Below, piece after piece: positions 10,816 to 24,372 of a stretch of DNA of 64,000 bases. The notes under the pieces were generated by a model. It ran no database searches. It was not told the origin of the DNA and saw nothing but the letters and a program-made list of their open reading frames with translations. The DNA is taken from NCBI GenBank assembly GCA_001179505.1, contig CDMY01000447.1, positions 267,096 through 331,095 of the forward strand, read 5' to 3'. The DNA comes from Vitrella brassicaformis. Its lineage: Eukaryota > Sar > Vitrellaceae. The position numbers and the translations under genes were made by a program. Each line of letters starts with the position of its first letter. Position 1 is the stretch's first letter.

Positions 10816-13800
10816 TCAGCCTCCATGTGTGGCCAGAAGGATGCTTATGGCCGCCATCAGCCATGCCGCTTGTGAGGTGGGGAGGGTAGGGTTGGCCCCG
10901 GCGGTGAAGATAAAGACGCTGCAGTCGTCACCGAACCAGCTTGGGGGGCACGAACACACACCTAGTCACATCACACGCAAAGACACACACACACACACAC
11001 AGATCCAGCGAGGGGTTTGTTTACACAGGTGGGTGGGTTGCGGGGTGGGGTGAGGGAGGAGGGAAGGCTTACCGCCGGTGCAGTTGCCGTGTCCCGAGCA
11101 GTTGTTGAGGCAGAAGAGACGCGAGCAGTCGTACCCACCGTACCTTGGCAGGCGACACAAGGCAGGCCACACACAGCAAAGTATGTCTCCCCCCCTCCCC
11201 NNNNNNNNNNNNNNNNNNNNNNNNNNNNNNNNNNNNNNNNNNNNNNNNNNNNNNNNNNNNNNNNNNNNNNNNNNNNNNNNNNNNNNNNNNNNNNNNNNNN
11301 NNNNNNNNNNNNNNNNNNNNNNNNNNNNNNNNNNNNNNNNNNNNNNNNNNNNNNNNNNNNNNNNNNNNNNNNNNNNNNNNNNNNNNNNNNNNNNNNNNNN
11401 NNNNNNNNNNNNNNNNNNNNNNNNNNNNNNNNNNNNNNNNNNNNNNNNNNNNNNNNNNNNNNNNNNNNNNNNNNNNNNNNNNNNNNNNNNNNNNNNNNNN
11501 CCTCCCTCCCCTCCGTCTCTGACTCACTTGCCAGTGCAGTTGCACTGCTGGGCTGGGAAGATGTCCACACACTCACCCTGAGCAGCCTGCACCCATACAC
11601 ACACACATCCATCCATCCATCAATCTATCTGTGGTGTGATGGCCAACCAAGAATTCGTCAGTAGGGTCGGAGCAGTTGCCCGTGCACATGGCGGTTGAGC
11701 AGTCCTCGCCTCTGAATCCCGTTTCTGGGTCGCACACACAGCGGCCGTCGACGCATTGGCCCCGCTGGTTGCAAAAGAGGCACACGGCCTGCTGGTTGAA
11801 GGGCATTACGTAGCACTTGGAGCCGGGACACAGAGGCTCCGAACAATCCTGACCGCAGTGGAGGGGACAGATAGACAGGAGGGAGGGGACTGTCTGTAGA
11901 CTCACTCACCGCGCCGTGCCAGCCGTCGTCGCACAGGCAGACGCCCATCGAACAGACACCCCTGCAGAGAGAGGAGAGGGAGACACACACAGGAAAGGTG
12001 AGTGTGTGATGATGTGCGTGGTTTGTTGACCTGACTGACCGGTTGCTGCAGAGGTTTGGGCATCTGGCGGGGTTGAACATCCACACCCCAGGGGCGAACT
12101 GAACGGCAAACTCGGAGCGCACCTCCGTGCAGTCGTCGTTGCCCTCCTTCAAACAACTGCCAGATCCCATCCCATCAGACAGACAAATGAGTGCTGTCCG
12201 CTGTCCGTCTGTCTGTCTGTCTGTTTGGGTACCGTCTCTCTCTGTCTCGCTCATTATCCGTGAGAGTCGTGTTCGTCGGCTTCCAAGTGAGGCCACTGCA
12301 AACAACACACACACGGACAGGACAGCCACCCGCAGCAGTGTGGGTGGATTCATGGCATCGCCGCCACCTCTCCTAACATAACACACGTAACTGACGTACC
12401 CGAACAGTATGACCTGCTGCAGCTTGTCCGAGTAGACCATGGCCTGGTACGCTGACGGGGGCGGCAGGTCGCCGTAGTTGCCGTCCAGCCGCGCCCACAC
12501 ACGGTTCTCGCGGTCCGCATCCACACCCAATACCCACACCTCATCAAACGGCGTGTCCTGACACACACACAACACAAGGCCCCACACACGCTGCGTGTGT
12601 GTGTGTGTGTGTGTGTGATGTGCGCGTGGCGTGGGGTTACTTGTCTGAATCCTCCGAAGAGCATGAGCTGTGCGTGACCGCTGCGTGGGTTGAGGGCGAT
12701 GAGCGAGTGGCCGCGGCGGGCAATGAAGGTGCCCTCCACGTCCGTGTTGAGCTACATGCACATGACACACACGCGCGCACACACAGAGTGCTAGGTGGGG
12801 CGTAGAGTAGATGGGCCCTAAGTTACCTGCAGCCATCTGTTCTTGAGGGGCGAGTAGGTCCACGCGTCGCTCAGATAGTAACCAGGGCTGACGCACAAAG
12901 ACACACACACACACACACACGTACACACATATACCATAGATGTCTCATTTCTGTCTGCATGAACACAGGTCTCCGTGCTTACGTGCCGGGTGTAGAGTAG
13001 GTGGGGAAAGGGTTCTTGCCATCCTCATTGGGGAAGGGCGACTCGGGCGTGCGGAAGCCACCGTGAATGACCAGTGTGGACGTGTTGCCCACCACCACAG
13101 CCCCGAACTCCGCCCGAGCAGCCGGACCGAATCCACCCTCCTCTGATGTGGTGAGGTTCAGCTGCGGCAGATCGTAAATGGACATCACGTCGGGATCCTG
13201 ATATATAGGGCAAATGCACAAGACGACGCAGGCAGGCAGCTGTGTTGATTCACGGGCGTGGGGGTGTGTGTGTGTGTGGTGGGGGGGGAGGGAGGGTGTT
13301 GGGGGCGGGTGTGTGTTTCTACGGTGATGTAGTAGTCGAAGTAGTTGCCGGTGTTGAGCAGGAGTCGCTGCGTGACGGTCGTCACGGCAGAGGGGAACAG
13401 CATCTCCCAATAATTCGACACGACCCTGCCAGTCAGTCAGCAGAAAGGCCCACACCACACCATTACCCAAACACTCACTCTCTCGCCCATCTGTCTGTCT
13501 GTCTGTCTGTCCACCTGTCCACCTGCCCACCTGTATTTGTAAATGTCGTTGTAGAATTTTCCCGGTCCGTGTCCGCCGATGAGGTAAATCTGCTCGCTGT
13601 CGATGGTGGCCACCATCTGGTGGCCGTACACGCGCACGCCGGCCTCCCCGCCAGGCCCGTCGTTGACCTTCTCCCACACGTTGGCGCGCTCCCACACACG
13701 GCCCACAAATCGGGGGTAGAAGGCTTGTGCGGCCCACGGTATTTCGTACCGCCACAGGTCGTTGCAGATGCCCTGCTCGCACTTGGGGCCCAGGCCGCCG

Positions 13801-16559
13801 AACACATACAGAAACTGACGACGCACACCGTCCTAATCGGCATATAGAACACACAGAGACACCGACAGAGGCGAGAAAGGTGCAAGGAGGCAGAATGAAT
13901 TCAGTCAACATGAGGGTTCACCTTGTCGTTTGAGCCATCGAGTGTGATCAGTACTGCCGAATGGAAATAACGCTCAGTCGGCACCGCTGCAGCAGCGCCT
14001 GAACGACCAAAGAACAAAGTGGAGGCGTACTGGTGTCTCTGAATATGGATGGACACGTACTCTCAGCGCTGTCAGTGTCATTTCCGCCGCCCACAGTGAC
14101 GAGCGGGCTGGCCTTGACGAACGACCATTCCTGTGTCTCGGTGTCAAACCTGACGTGGCATCGTGGATGATGCACACACACAGAAGTGCATCCAGCTGTG
14201 CCCTACTGCTGCCGCCCTCCCTCCCTTGTGTACCATACCTCCATAGCTCTGAAGTGGTCCTCTCGAGGCATGAGCGGAACTCCACAGGAAGGGCGGTGTT
14301 GTTCTCCACCAACTCGGACGCAATGTCCTCGCACTCGTGATACACCAACCTGGCAGACACGCAGAGAGAGGGACGTGACGCAGACAGACCACCTTAGGTG
14401 TATTGTCTTATCGGGGGTATTGCGCACCTTCCCTCATCGTCGTGTCGGTGCTCGTAGGTGCGCCCGCCAAACATCTGATGCCCATACACACACAGAGAGA
14501 GACAGGAGAGGAAGGCTCTCCTTCGCTGGACACATTTCTGCGTGTACCAGCACGATGTCTCGGTCTAGCGGCACCTTCTGCCCCATCACGTCACGAGTCC
14601 GCTCGCACAACTGACAAGCACATGACGAACAGAGGCCCAAGGATGCTCCACACACATCCGTTTCCAGTCCTTTCCTTCCTGTCTGACTTGACTGCCTGAC
14701 CACTCTGCTTTGGCAGCAGTCGGGCGGGCACTGCTCGAGCTCCATCCCTGCCCACGGCTCCTCGCGGTCATCAGACGGCTGCACGCCACCTGACACGGCA
14801 TTCATGGCCACACACCCACACACGTGCTTACATGGGACTGTGGCTGCCCTTTTCTTTCTATGCGTACCGTAGCACGTCAAGTTGGTGAGGCATGTCTCGT
14901 CACATGAGGGGTGGGGACACATACTCGGCAGAATGTGATCCTTCAACTGCCGGCCGGACAAAAGCATGAAAGGCCAGCCAGCATATGGAGGCGATGCATA
15001 CGCGAAGGGCCCGGCCCCATCGTTCATTTGCCGTGTGTGTGTGCGTAGCGCTGTGTACGTTCCATGTTCTGTACACGACCATGGTGTGGCCATATCGGCT
15101 CGACGGCACTGCATTGATAAACGAACACTTCGAGCCTGCACAGATCCAAATCGACACACAATAGGCAAAGCGACACGCACGTGTACGACGTGAGCAACAC
15201 ATCCCTCCCGACCTCCAACGCATTCGACGGGCCGCCAGTCCTTCTCTTTCGGGTAGGTGTAGTGCCGCCACGGCTCGCCCGTCCGCATCGGCGTCGCGGC
15301 GTCGACGGCCTGTGGCACGATGGCCATGGCGGGATTGTACACCTCCACACGGTGAGCGTAGAAGACATAACCCACACCATCCGTCCTGATCACACATCCC
15401 ATCGACACAGGAATGGAAACGAAACACACCCCATGAGAATCTCGCCGTCCCCTTCTCTCCGGTCTGCCTACGTGTTGGTATGTGACAGCCCGGCCATGAC
15501 GCTATGCACGACGCTGCTCGCTTCGCTTGCATTTGTGTAGTTGATCCCCTCTGGCGCGTCCATGGCCAGGTAAAGTGGCACCCCAGTGACATTGTACCTC
15601 TCCACCGCCCCGCCCCCCATCCAGGTGTCATTGAGCAACCCACGCACATGGGAGGAGTTCTCGGCCCTGAACAGCACACGGACGCACCCCACCGGGCGAT
15701 AGCCGGCAAGAGGGGAGAGATTGGCCGCCGGATCGATGGCCGATGGGGCATCGTCTTCAGAGGGCAACAAGTGCCGCAGGCAACAGGTGACATTGGCGGT
15801 GTCGTTGACGTTGAGGGTGATGTCAGTCGAGTTGGACGTCGCGTTTGTCGCATTTATAGAACCATCCATGCCCAAGGATAGAATCGTGTCGTTGGCCTTG
15901 CTGCGGACCGTGACTGTGGTGAGGCCGGCCAGGGACTCCTCTGCAATGGTCGCCTGTCCCACAATGTCATACCGAGAGCCATCGAGCAGATGCCGCAGAC
16001 GGGCGGGCGAGAAACCAACGAAATAAAGGTGTTGGAAGGCCTCGACGAGAATGAATGCTGTGCCGTTCCAGCTCTCAGCAATCTCCCCTTCAGACTGCTG
16101 CAGCCCTCTCCGCCGGGCTACTTCGTCCTCTGGCTGTATTCCCAGATCCGCAGCAAGCGCCCGGTGGATGCAGACGCCGTTGTGGCCATCACAGTGGGTG
16201 CCATTTACCGCCGAGTATGCCGTGACGTTTGCGATGCCGACCGGCAGGCTCAAGGCAGCCAAGGAGCCGTCATCATGGCCACTGATGGTTTTGTCCAGCA
16301 GGCGAGATGCGGTGTGTTGAAAGGACTGGTTGAGAGAGCAGCAGGGCACGTAAAGGTAGAGGACGTCGAAATAGAAGTAGGTGTTGCGGTCGTGGTTGTC
16401 AACAACATGACCCCCCTGCAGCCGGCGGGACGGGGAGGGCAGATCTGCAGCTGAAGCAGCAGCGGCTGTCTTGGCCACGCAGAGGAACAGACAGCACAGA
16501 CGCAGGGAAGTTGAAAAAGTGGAAGATCTGGAAGATCTCCATGGGAAGATCTGGCACAT
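10816..16559 (-). CDS. Secreted or surface kelch-repeat / EGF-like protein
   Basis: Multi-exon minus-strand gene interrupted by the 300-N gap at 11201-11500. Exons I can fix: 15472..16559, 15213..15385, start of the next at 15135, then near the 3' end 11073..11143 and 10816..10961. The start at 16559 (an in-frame ATG also lies at 16634) gives a signal peptide (LRLCCLFLCVAKTAAAASA). The N-terminal ~360 aa carry many N-x-S/T glycosylation sequons. A middle part has kelch-type blades (SRYGHTMVVY, MFGGRTYEH, FLYVFGGLGP, IYLIGGHGPG, LMLFGGF) read from successive exons. The C-terminal part has EGF-like modules (GVCSMGVCLCDDGWHG; GQCVDGRCVCDPETGFRGEDC; NNCSGHGNCTGG|VCSC). The last residues (AAWLMAAISILLATHGG) form a short hydrophobic tail compatible with a GPI signal. 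Probably extracellular adhesion or glycan binding. Internal exon limits are partly uncertain. Confidence 0.75.
11201..11500. other. Assembly gap (300 N) inside kelch/EGF gene
   Basis: Exactly 300 N between C-rich flanks (ctccccccctcccc on the left, cctccctcccc on the right). The size equals that of the other gap in the window, so it is a placeholder length and not a measured one. The gap removes or splits part of the EGF-like region of the gene around it. Confidence 0.95.
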
Positions 16560-16894
16560 ACTGTGCTCTCGATCCCCCCCACCGTAACAGCTCGCAAAGT
16601 GTGTAAATTCGGTCTGGTAGCACGTCGGTTGCATGCTGCGCCTCTGCCCTTGTGAGGCCTTGATGGAGCTCTTGGGATCAGCTTCACCGTAAATTCGGAC
16701 ACAGGGAGAGGCAGTTAGTTAACAACCGTACGTATACAACAGATAATATCGCCCACACCACTGTGGACGACCTCTCCCGAGATGCAGACAACACCGTTCA
16801 GCAACCTCATCAACCACAACAAGAAAACAAATCCAGGATTTCCATCACAGGGATGCAGCAATGTCAGCAATCCATGCCGTCTCCATGTGTCTCT

Positions 16895-19800
16895 TCATGA
16901 GGACGACAGCACCGAGAAGCGCGGGGCATCTGCACGCGTAGATGGAGAGGGGCATGAGTTTGAATCGACGCTTTCATCACAGACTTGCATGTCCATCGTA
17001 CCTTTGAATTGCTCTGGTCTCCTGACAGCTCTGATTGCGATGGACACCACAGGGGCAGGCGAGCCGTTCCAGCCTGGAGGCACATGCCACCACGCACACA
17101 TGTCTCACTGTGTCTCTCTGTTAGGACTGAGGGTGGCCTGCCTGTACCTGTCGCCTCCTCGTCAAGATTGATTTCGGCCTCCCCGCCTGTCTCAAGCCGC
17201 TCCACATGCGCCTGCAGCGGCACAGTGACCTCCATGGTCGCGCTGGTTTGTGCCGCCGATCCTTGAGTGGCCTCTTCGGGGCTGAAGGAGAACCAGAAGG
17301 GCGCGCTGCTGGACAAGCTGACTTTGATGGTGAGAGTGCTGGTGTCAGTGTCGTCGACAAGAGGGACGGCAAAGACAGGAGGGGGCGAACACAGACCTTC
17401 ACTCGAGACGATGATCCGCTGCACATAGAGACGACATCCATAAATGTGTATGTCTGCCGCGCTGGCTCTGGCCGACCGATGCCTCTCTCTTGCCATCCGT
17501 CTCGTCCGGCAGCTCCACAGACAGCCTGGCGACCTTCTCCCCCTCGCCACCCAGACCAGCTATCTTCCACACCACCACCCACACACCACACAGCCGCCCC
17601 TCCCTCACAACCGGCCAGTCGTCCCCAGCGTCAGCGGCCTCCTGCATGACCATCAGCCGGACTGCCGGCTCAGTGTCGCCTTGCCACGCGAGTGGCGAGG
17701 AGAGAAGCTCTCCTGTGCTGTCGGGGGCGTGGAGACACACCCATGTCGACCTTGAGGCGGTGAGGGCCGGCAGGTCGATCGAGGCTTGCATGACCGGGGG
17801 AACGGACGTGTGTGCCGGGCTGCGAAAAAAATCCAGTGTTAGGGTGCTGGTGTCGGCCTCTGCCGGCAGTGGCAGTTTGTTGGGCAGCAGCGCCGCATTG
17901 ATGGTCCTGCCCTCCTCATCGCTGGCAGAGAGGAAGGGGTGCCCGGTCAGGGAGACAACGACGCTCTCGTCGCTGATTGACAGGCGCATGGGACCCTTGA
18001 CCATCAAAGGGAGGTTGGCCACCTCAGCTAGACGCACCACAGGCCCCGAGACGGCAGATGGCGGCGCTGCTGACACCAGAGGCAGTGCCTCTGTCTCGAG
18101 GATGTCTGTGAGGCTGGATGACTTGACGGGAGGGGCGGGCAGGCTTTCGGCCTTGCCTCGTTGGATCGCCGGCTCGCTTGCCGCTGTGGCTAACAGGTCC
18201 GGTGAAGGTGATTGGTCGGCTGGGTCGGCCTGACAGAGACAGTAGATATGTATGCATGTTTGTTTGTTTGGGTCATTCATAGAGATGTCTGTCTTATGCG
18301 CGCGGCGCTTGCCTTGGCGGCGGCGGGTTTGCCACGCCCAGTGAAGCTGAGCCCCCTGAGGATGCCGCCACCTTTTTCCTTCTCTTCTTTCTCTGCCTGA
18401 CCTAACACCTACAGAAACAAGAGAGAGAGAGACTCCCACTCACACAAAACTTGCTCTTCTCTTCCGATGCCAAGTCACTACCTACCTTCATAGAGCCGTC
18501 TTGTACCTGTCCCAGCAGGCCAGCCAGTGGAGGTGGAAGGTGCTCCCAGCTGACTGGTGGTTGGGACAAAGGTGATCGGACGTCGATCACAGAGAGGTTA
18601 TGGCAGCGGCAGGCAGCTGCTGGGGGCTGGAAAGCGGCAGATGGCTCCTCGACCGACTGCTTCTCTGAAGCGCACGCAGATCGGTTCTGACCACCCACCC
18701 CACGGCACATCACATCTGTGCGCGCTCACTTCTCTTATCATCTCCTGGCTCGGCTGTGCCTGTCCAAATGCCGTCCGTGAGAGCCATCCACTGTCCCGTC
18801 TTCTCCTTGAGCAGCTCCCGCAGAGCCGGCACATGCTCCTTGACCTTCTCGTCTGCTCTCCTGACGGTCGACCGCCTGCCCCTCTGCCGCCCCCTGTCCT
18901 TCGCGCCAGCAAACACGGGCACCACAGCCTTCCCCAAGACAAAAGGGAATGTGGACTGTGTGTCCATTTGCTTGAAGGAAGACTGGAGGTCGCCTGTCCC
19001 CGTCCGCACTAGCAGTCCCCCTGGCTTTCTCGGCTCCGCTTTCTTCTCTTCGGACACGCCGAAGTGCCCCGTGACTTGTATCTCCAGCTGCAGCGGGCCA
19101 CCGAAGTGCGAGGGTGTGAGGGGGAAGGTGAGGTCCATCACGGGCCAATATATCCACACTGCTGGGACGGGAGGGGGAGCGTCGGCCTCGGCGGCGGCAT
19201 CTGTCGCGGCTGCTGGGTCTGCCGTGCTTGTGCGAGGGTTGGTGTCGTGAAGGAATGCGCGGAACGATCCGTCGGGTATGGTCATCTCGCTGTTGCCGAG
19301 CTTGATGGTGACGCTGCACACACGAAAAACGGATCAATGAATGGGGTGGGCGAATGGATCCCTTTACCTGCATTTGACGAATGCTGACAGGGGGGCAGGG
19401 AGGGAAGACAGCACTCGAGGGTAGAATATGAATTTCCCCTCAAACCCGCCACAGTAGACCGCGTATGCGTCTGCCGCCCCAACACTTTGCGGCACATCCG
19501 TCAGCCCCACCAGCGACAGCCGATATCGCACCTCACCAAACGGACAGAGGAACGCCGAGTGCATCTCCCCTGCCCCCGCTGCCATGGCCTCATCTGCCTC
19601 ATCCTCACCCTCGACGCCCTCTGTCCACTGCCACTCGTCACCACCCATAGCTAATGACTCCACGGGAAGCCTGGCTAGGGCGATTGGCTGGCTGTGGCCG
19701 TCAGAGAAAAAGCTGAGGGAGATATAGCTGTCCGTCGGTGTGTATGGCAGCCACGCCACGTCGCCAAACCGGTAGCTGGGGCCACTAGTGCCGGCTGCGA

Positions 19801-22800
19801 ATGCCCTCGACAGGGACACCTCCCCGTGATGGACATAAGACACCTCGTCGCCCTCGGCTGTCGTTGGCTCAACAGCTGCCTTCAGCGACACGTGTCTCCC
19901 TGTCTGCAACCCCTGATGAGCACTGTCGGACGATGTCCATGCTGTTCCCTGCGGCATCTCCGCGACAAAGATAGGCCGCAACGGTGTTGAGGATGGCCCG
20001 CCTCCCAACCTCATTTGGTCAGGAAAGGAGGGCACGTCGACCACTTGTAACCTGATGGCCTTTCGCTGTCGCAGCGGCAACAGAGCTGGGAAGATGGGCA
20101 CCAGGCTTTCTTCTTCGTCGAATGAGGGCATGGCCACGGGAGGGATGGTGGAGACACACAGGCGGAGCGACGGCATCTTGGACAGACCGCCGAGTTCGGA
20201 CCTCACTGCCGTGCGGATGTGAGCTCCGAGTCTGTCCAGCTCTTCGAGAGATGCTGACGCCTCTGACGGAGCTGGGTGCCTCTCTGACTGTCGCCGCGAT
20301 GGGGCGGACGTCTGCATGTGCTCCGAGTCGCTGAGGAATGACACTTGTGGCCGACCTTTCATGTCGAGATAGCCGTCTGCGGCCTCGCTGATGTCGACGT
20401 CCGACTCCCATCGGCACAGCCACTCGAGTCGGCCGACCTCACCGAGGGTCTCTTCGTCTATGCTGAAGTGTCTAGTGGTCGACTGATAGGGCATCCCGCC
20501 TGCTGCAAACCTCAAATAGCCGTCAGTTGAGGCCAACAGTGGAGGCAGCGCTCCCCCGGCAGCAGCTGGCTCGTCCGTCAAAAAGAGGACAAAGAAGTCC
20601 ACGGCCACTTGGACGGTCAGCTCCTCCTCTTCCTCTTCGTCTTGCCTCCGTCTCTTCGCCCTCTGCTGCTTTCTGATCTCCTCGATGTCGAGCGTAAGGC
20701 TTTCGTCAAAGTCCACAATGCACTGCGACTCTGTGGACGACCCTGCGGAGCCGTGAGACATGATCCTTCGGGAGGCGGCAGGCGAGAAAGGCTGCTCGGA
20801 CAAACGCGAGAGCGATGCCGCATCGGCCGCGGTGCACGCGAAGACAAGAGGTGGCACGAGCTTTGTCTGTGACGAAATCCTGCCGGCCTGCACTCTCGCC
20901 CGGAAGAGCAACACAACTCCCTTGAGCATGGGCAGATCGGATGCAGGCGGCTTGGTGTCCCACGGCAAGAGGATGTTGAGCTCTCGGGACGCGTCGTGGA
21001 GACAGGACAAGGTCCTCATCAGGAAGGCGTCAAAGCCCTTGAAGTCCGCCATCACCAGCCTCAGCAGTCGGCCCGGCATGGCTGCTGTCGACGGCCGCTT
21101 TTTCTTCTCCACCTCTACAGGCACCGGCATGCCCACGGGTGGGGCAGCTGTCTCAGGTCTTGGAGTGGCGGTGCCGCTGACAGGGTGCTGTTGAAGTCTT
21201 TCGAGGGTAGAGAAGAAGCGGGACGGCACCAAGTCGGCAAGGTCGGCATTCTCCTGCTTCACCTTGTCGTATTTGGTCTGCAGCTCGGGCAAGTTTGCCT
21301 CAAGGAGCTGCGGGAACTCGCGACTTAAAGGAGCCGTGTCAAGGAGTTGGTCGCAGAGGGCGAGCGCTGAGAGGAGGAAGCTATGCAGAGACTCCCCGGC
21401 TGACACCTTGGTCTCCAGCTCCTTGACCGTCTCCTCATTCTTGGATTTCTCTTCGGCCATCTGGTCAGATCGCACCTTGCATCCTTGCACTGCAGCTTCC
21501 ATTTCGCCTGTCAGGGCCTTCAGCTGATCCATCGGGACATCTTCGTCAGGTTTTCTCAATGAGTCAGCTTTCGCAGGATCAAGGTCGCAAATCACGGCCT
21601 GAGGGGCAAAGAAGAAGGAGACATTTGTGTCGCTCGTTTTGCCGTGCACATACACAGTTGACCACCCCCCCGCTCCCCTACCCGAATTGGTTCGATCAAG
21701 GCCACCACTTCCGCAAGTGGGAGACTGGGGGCACCAGTGGGACTCGTCTCTTGTCGTCCGTCCGCGCCTTCTTGCTCGTCCGTCCTTTCCGTCTCTGTCC
21801 CTTGTCTCAGCGCCTCCTACAAGAACACACCACAGACCAGATAACCCGACACAGGGCGACAGCTGCCCGCGTACCATGCCTCGTTGGAGTCTCTCATTCT
21901 CTATCGACAGGCGCCGACACTCAACTTGCCTCTCTCCCAGGGTCCTTTTGGTCTCGTCCTTCTCCCTCTCTGCCTTGGCCTTGCCCCCCTCTGCGTCGAT
22001 AAGGTCCATTTCCAGGGCGTTCTTTTTCTCCTCGGTTTTCTCAAGTTCATCGCGCAGCTTTCTTGTGTCGCCCACGAGGCGCTCGTTTTCTTCTTCCAGC
22101 TTGGCGACTTTTTGCAGGGCTTCCTCGTGCTTCTTCGGCGGGATGAGCGGCGCAGGCTCCCGGCCCAATTCATAATCTTTGAGGCGGTCCTTGAGGATGG
22201 CGTGCTCAGTACTGAGCCTGTCCAGCTGAGGTCACAGCGAGTGGCGACATAGCGTGCTTGAATGCTTGTGAGCGTTTTTTGTGTGTGTTGTTGCTCACGT
22301 CGTCTTTTGCTTTCCTCCTTCCTCCTTCCACTTTGGCGATTTTGTCGTCCTTCTTTCTCGCCAGCTCCTCCAACCTCCCGCACTTCTTCTCAAGGGCCTT
22401 GGTCTCCTCTCGTTGTCTCGTGTACATGGCGTGGAGCTCATCGTAGGTCTGCTGTTTGCTCTCGTGGAACGACTGCGTCCTGGCCAGCTCACGCCGCAGA
22501 CGCCCATCGTTCTCCCGAAGACTCTCGACCTCCTGCTTCATGAACTGCACACAATCACCGTACACACATCACATCTCGATCCAGTGAGACACGCTCCTTG
22601 TTTCCTGCCTGACTTTGAGGTCTTCCAGCGTTTTCTGATGCTCGAGCCGCAGCCGCCTGGCAGCTTTCACTTCGTCTGGTGTGAGGTTGGACTGTCTCAG
22701 CCGCTGCACCTCCTCACGGTAGGTCTGCAGCTCGGCCCGCAGCTCCTGCACACTCGTGTAGGCCATGTCGTGCTTCAACACGTCGATCACCTGCAGAAAC

Positions 22801-23755
22801 AAACAACGGGCTCGTACACCCAAGTCGATAACGTCGTGAGACACACACTCTTGACCTGTTGCTTCTCATCCAGCTGGCTGTCGAAATCCTGCAGACGACT
22901 TAGGTGGACCAGCAACCTCGCCACCTCATTCTCCACACGCACCAGCAAGGCCTGCGGCGGGGACGGTATCCCACCACCCGGCCCACCGCCTCTCTCCCTG
23001 TGCGCATGGTGGCTCCTATCTCTCCCTGACGACCCCAGCCCACTGCGGCCCCTGCCGCCGGCAGGGAACGAGTGGCCGTAGGCAAATGCCGGCTGTGGGC
23101 TGCAGCTGTGGGAGCGGTAGTGGGAGAGCAGCTCCTTCAAGATCAGCAGCAGCTTATTGATTTCGCCTTCCAGGCCGCGGCACTTCCTTCTGTAGTGGAG
23201 GCTGTCGCGAGACTGCTCATAGTTGTCCTGACAGACAAACAGACGAGCCTCATTGTTCAGGACAATAGAAGGGATGGTCACCTGCTTCAAGTGTAGAATG
23301 TCGTCCATCAGTCTTTCCTTCGAGAAGTCGTCACGTGATTCGATGTATCCCGCCTGCCTCATACCCGCCTTATCGCCGCCAGCACCCTCCAACAGCGACT
23401 GCAGCGGGCTGAATGTGTCGGGCTCCTCATCCTCTTGCCCGAATCTCGCCGGCGTCCGATACCCCTGCGCACTCCTGGCCCTCACATTGCTCCCCTTCTT
23501 GCTTGGGCTGCTGCTCTGCATCGCAGTGCTGAGAGGGACGGGCTCACGTGTGCCGGCGCTGGATGGCCGGGTTTTAATGTGTCGGCCGAATCGCTGCTCA
23601 GGAGAGGGTGACTGTGGGGGAGGGCCGGGAGGGGGAGAGGGGCGGGTGACTGAATCGCGGCCTGTGGGACGGGCGGACTGTGGCCGCTGAGGCCTGTCGG
23701 AACCACCGCTGGCTGCTGCCTTGAAAGACTGATCTCGAGATGTTGTGCCACTCAT
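16895..23755 (-). CDS. Large coiled-coil protein with repeated beta-type modules
   Basis: Twelve exons traced with consistent phase: complement(join(16895..17073,17148..17418,17477..18229,18313..18408,18486..18664,18730..19313,19368..21598,21875..22225,22299..22544,22593..22790,22856..23227,23282..23755)), about 1,977 aa. Residues 1-160 are disordered and Pro/Arg-rich. Residues ~160-560 are predicted coiled coil rich in E, K, R and L (e.g. LEEENERLVGDTRKLRDEL). The rest is mixed beta-like sequence with acidic loops. Two segments share a core (ADTSTLTLDF and DTDTSTLTIKV) and look like repeated modules. The intron 18230-18312 uses a GC donor. The coiled coil followed by C2-like segments resembles ciliary RPGRIP1L/CC2D2A-type layouts, but I cannot show homology. 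A short intron at 23228-23281 (54 nt, in frame) could also be retained. Confidence 0.72.
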
Positions 23756-24372
23756 CCGATTCGCTGAGCGGTCCGCAGAAGTCGTAAGCTGGACGGCTTA
23801 AAGCCAATCAATGCGGTGAGCTCCAAATTACAAGGGAAAGGCACGTCGAGATGAGCTTGTCTCCACTTACGTCTCGAAAACGCGTGACAGTCACAGCCCG
23901 CCAGGGTGCAGTATTCCTTCGTCTGGAGGACTGACTGATCAGGCCTCACTGCTTGTTCCTCAAAGCTTGTCAGCTCTTCAGGGCTGGCGATCTTCCAGGC
24001 CCCCACAGGCGCCCCCATCGTACATGCAGGTGCATCCGTTGGGATGTTTCAATTGTATGTATCCTCACCAGTCCCATGCACGACAATGCATGACACGATG
24101 ACACTCTCGTAAAATCACGTGCGGCTGTCCGCTGGGTAAAATATCATTGTGGGATACACATGTCTCGCTGCGTGTACTGCCTGTCTGCCTGCCTGCCTGC
24201 TTGTCTGTCTGTCTGTCTGTCTGTCTGACTTGGTTGCGTGTAGCTGGTGAGGTGAAGAGACATTTGACCCTAATGTACAAAGTGATCGATGCAACGTCCC
24301 GCGGCGAGAAAAAGAAGCCATGTTGCCTCCCTCCCTCTCTCCTGTGTGTATAAAAGGAATACATACCGACAT
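23756..24372. other. Spacer with possible upstream exon (24018-23876, minus)
   Basis: A minus-strand reading frame starts at 24018 (MGAPVGAWKIASPEELTSF) and meets a good donor (GTAAGTGG) near 23873. It might be a 5' exon of the coiled-coil gene at 23755 or of a small separate gene; I could not find an acceptor that joins it in phase. The remainder includes a (CTGT)n tract near 24200. Confidence 0.25.

Noticed and set aside
21599-21874. In-frame coding sequence inside the 934-aa frame
   Set aside because: This 276-nt stretch begins GT and ends CAG, its translation is low complexity and breaks the coiled coil; treated as an intron although it keeps frame.
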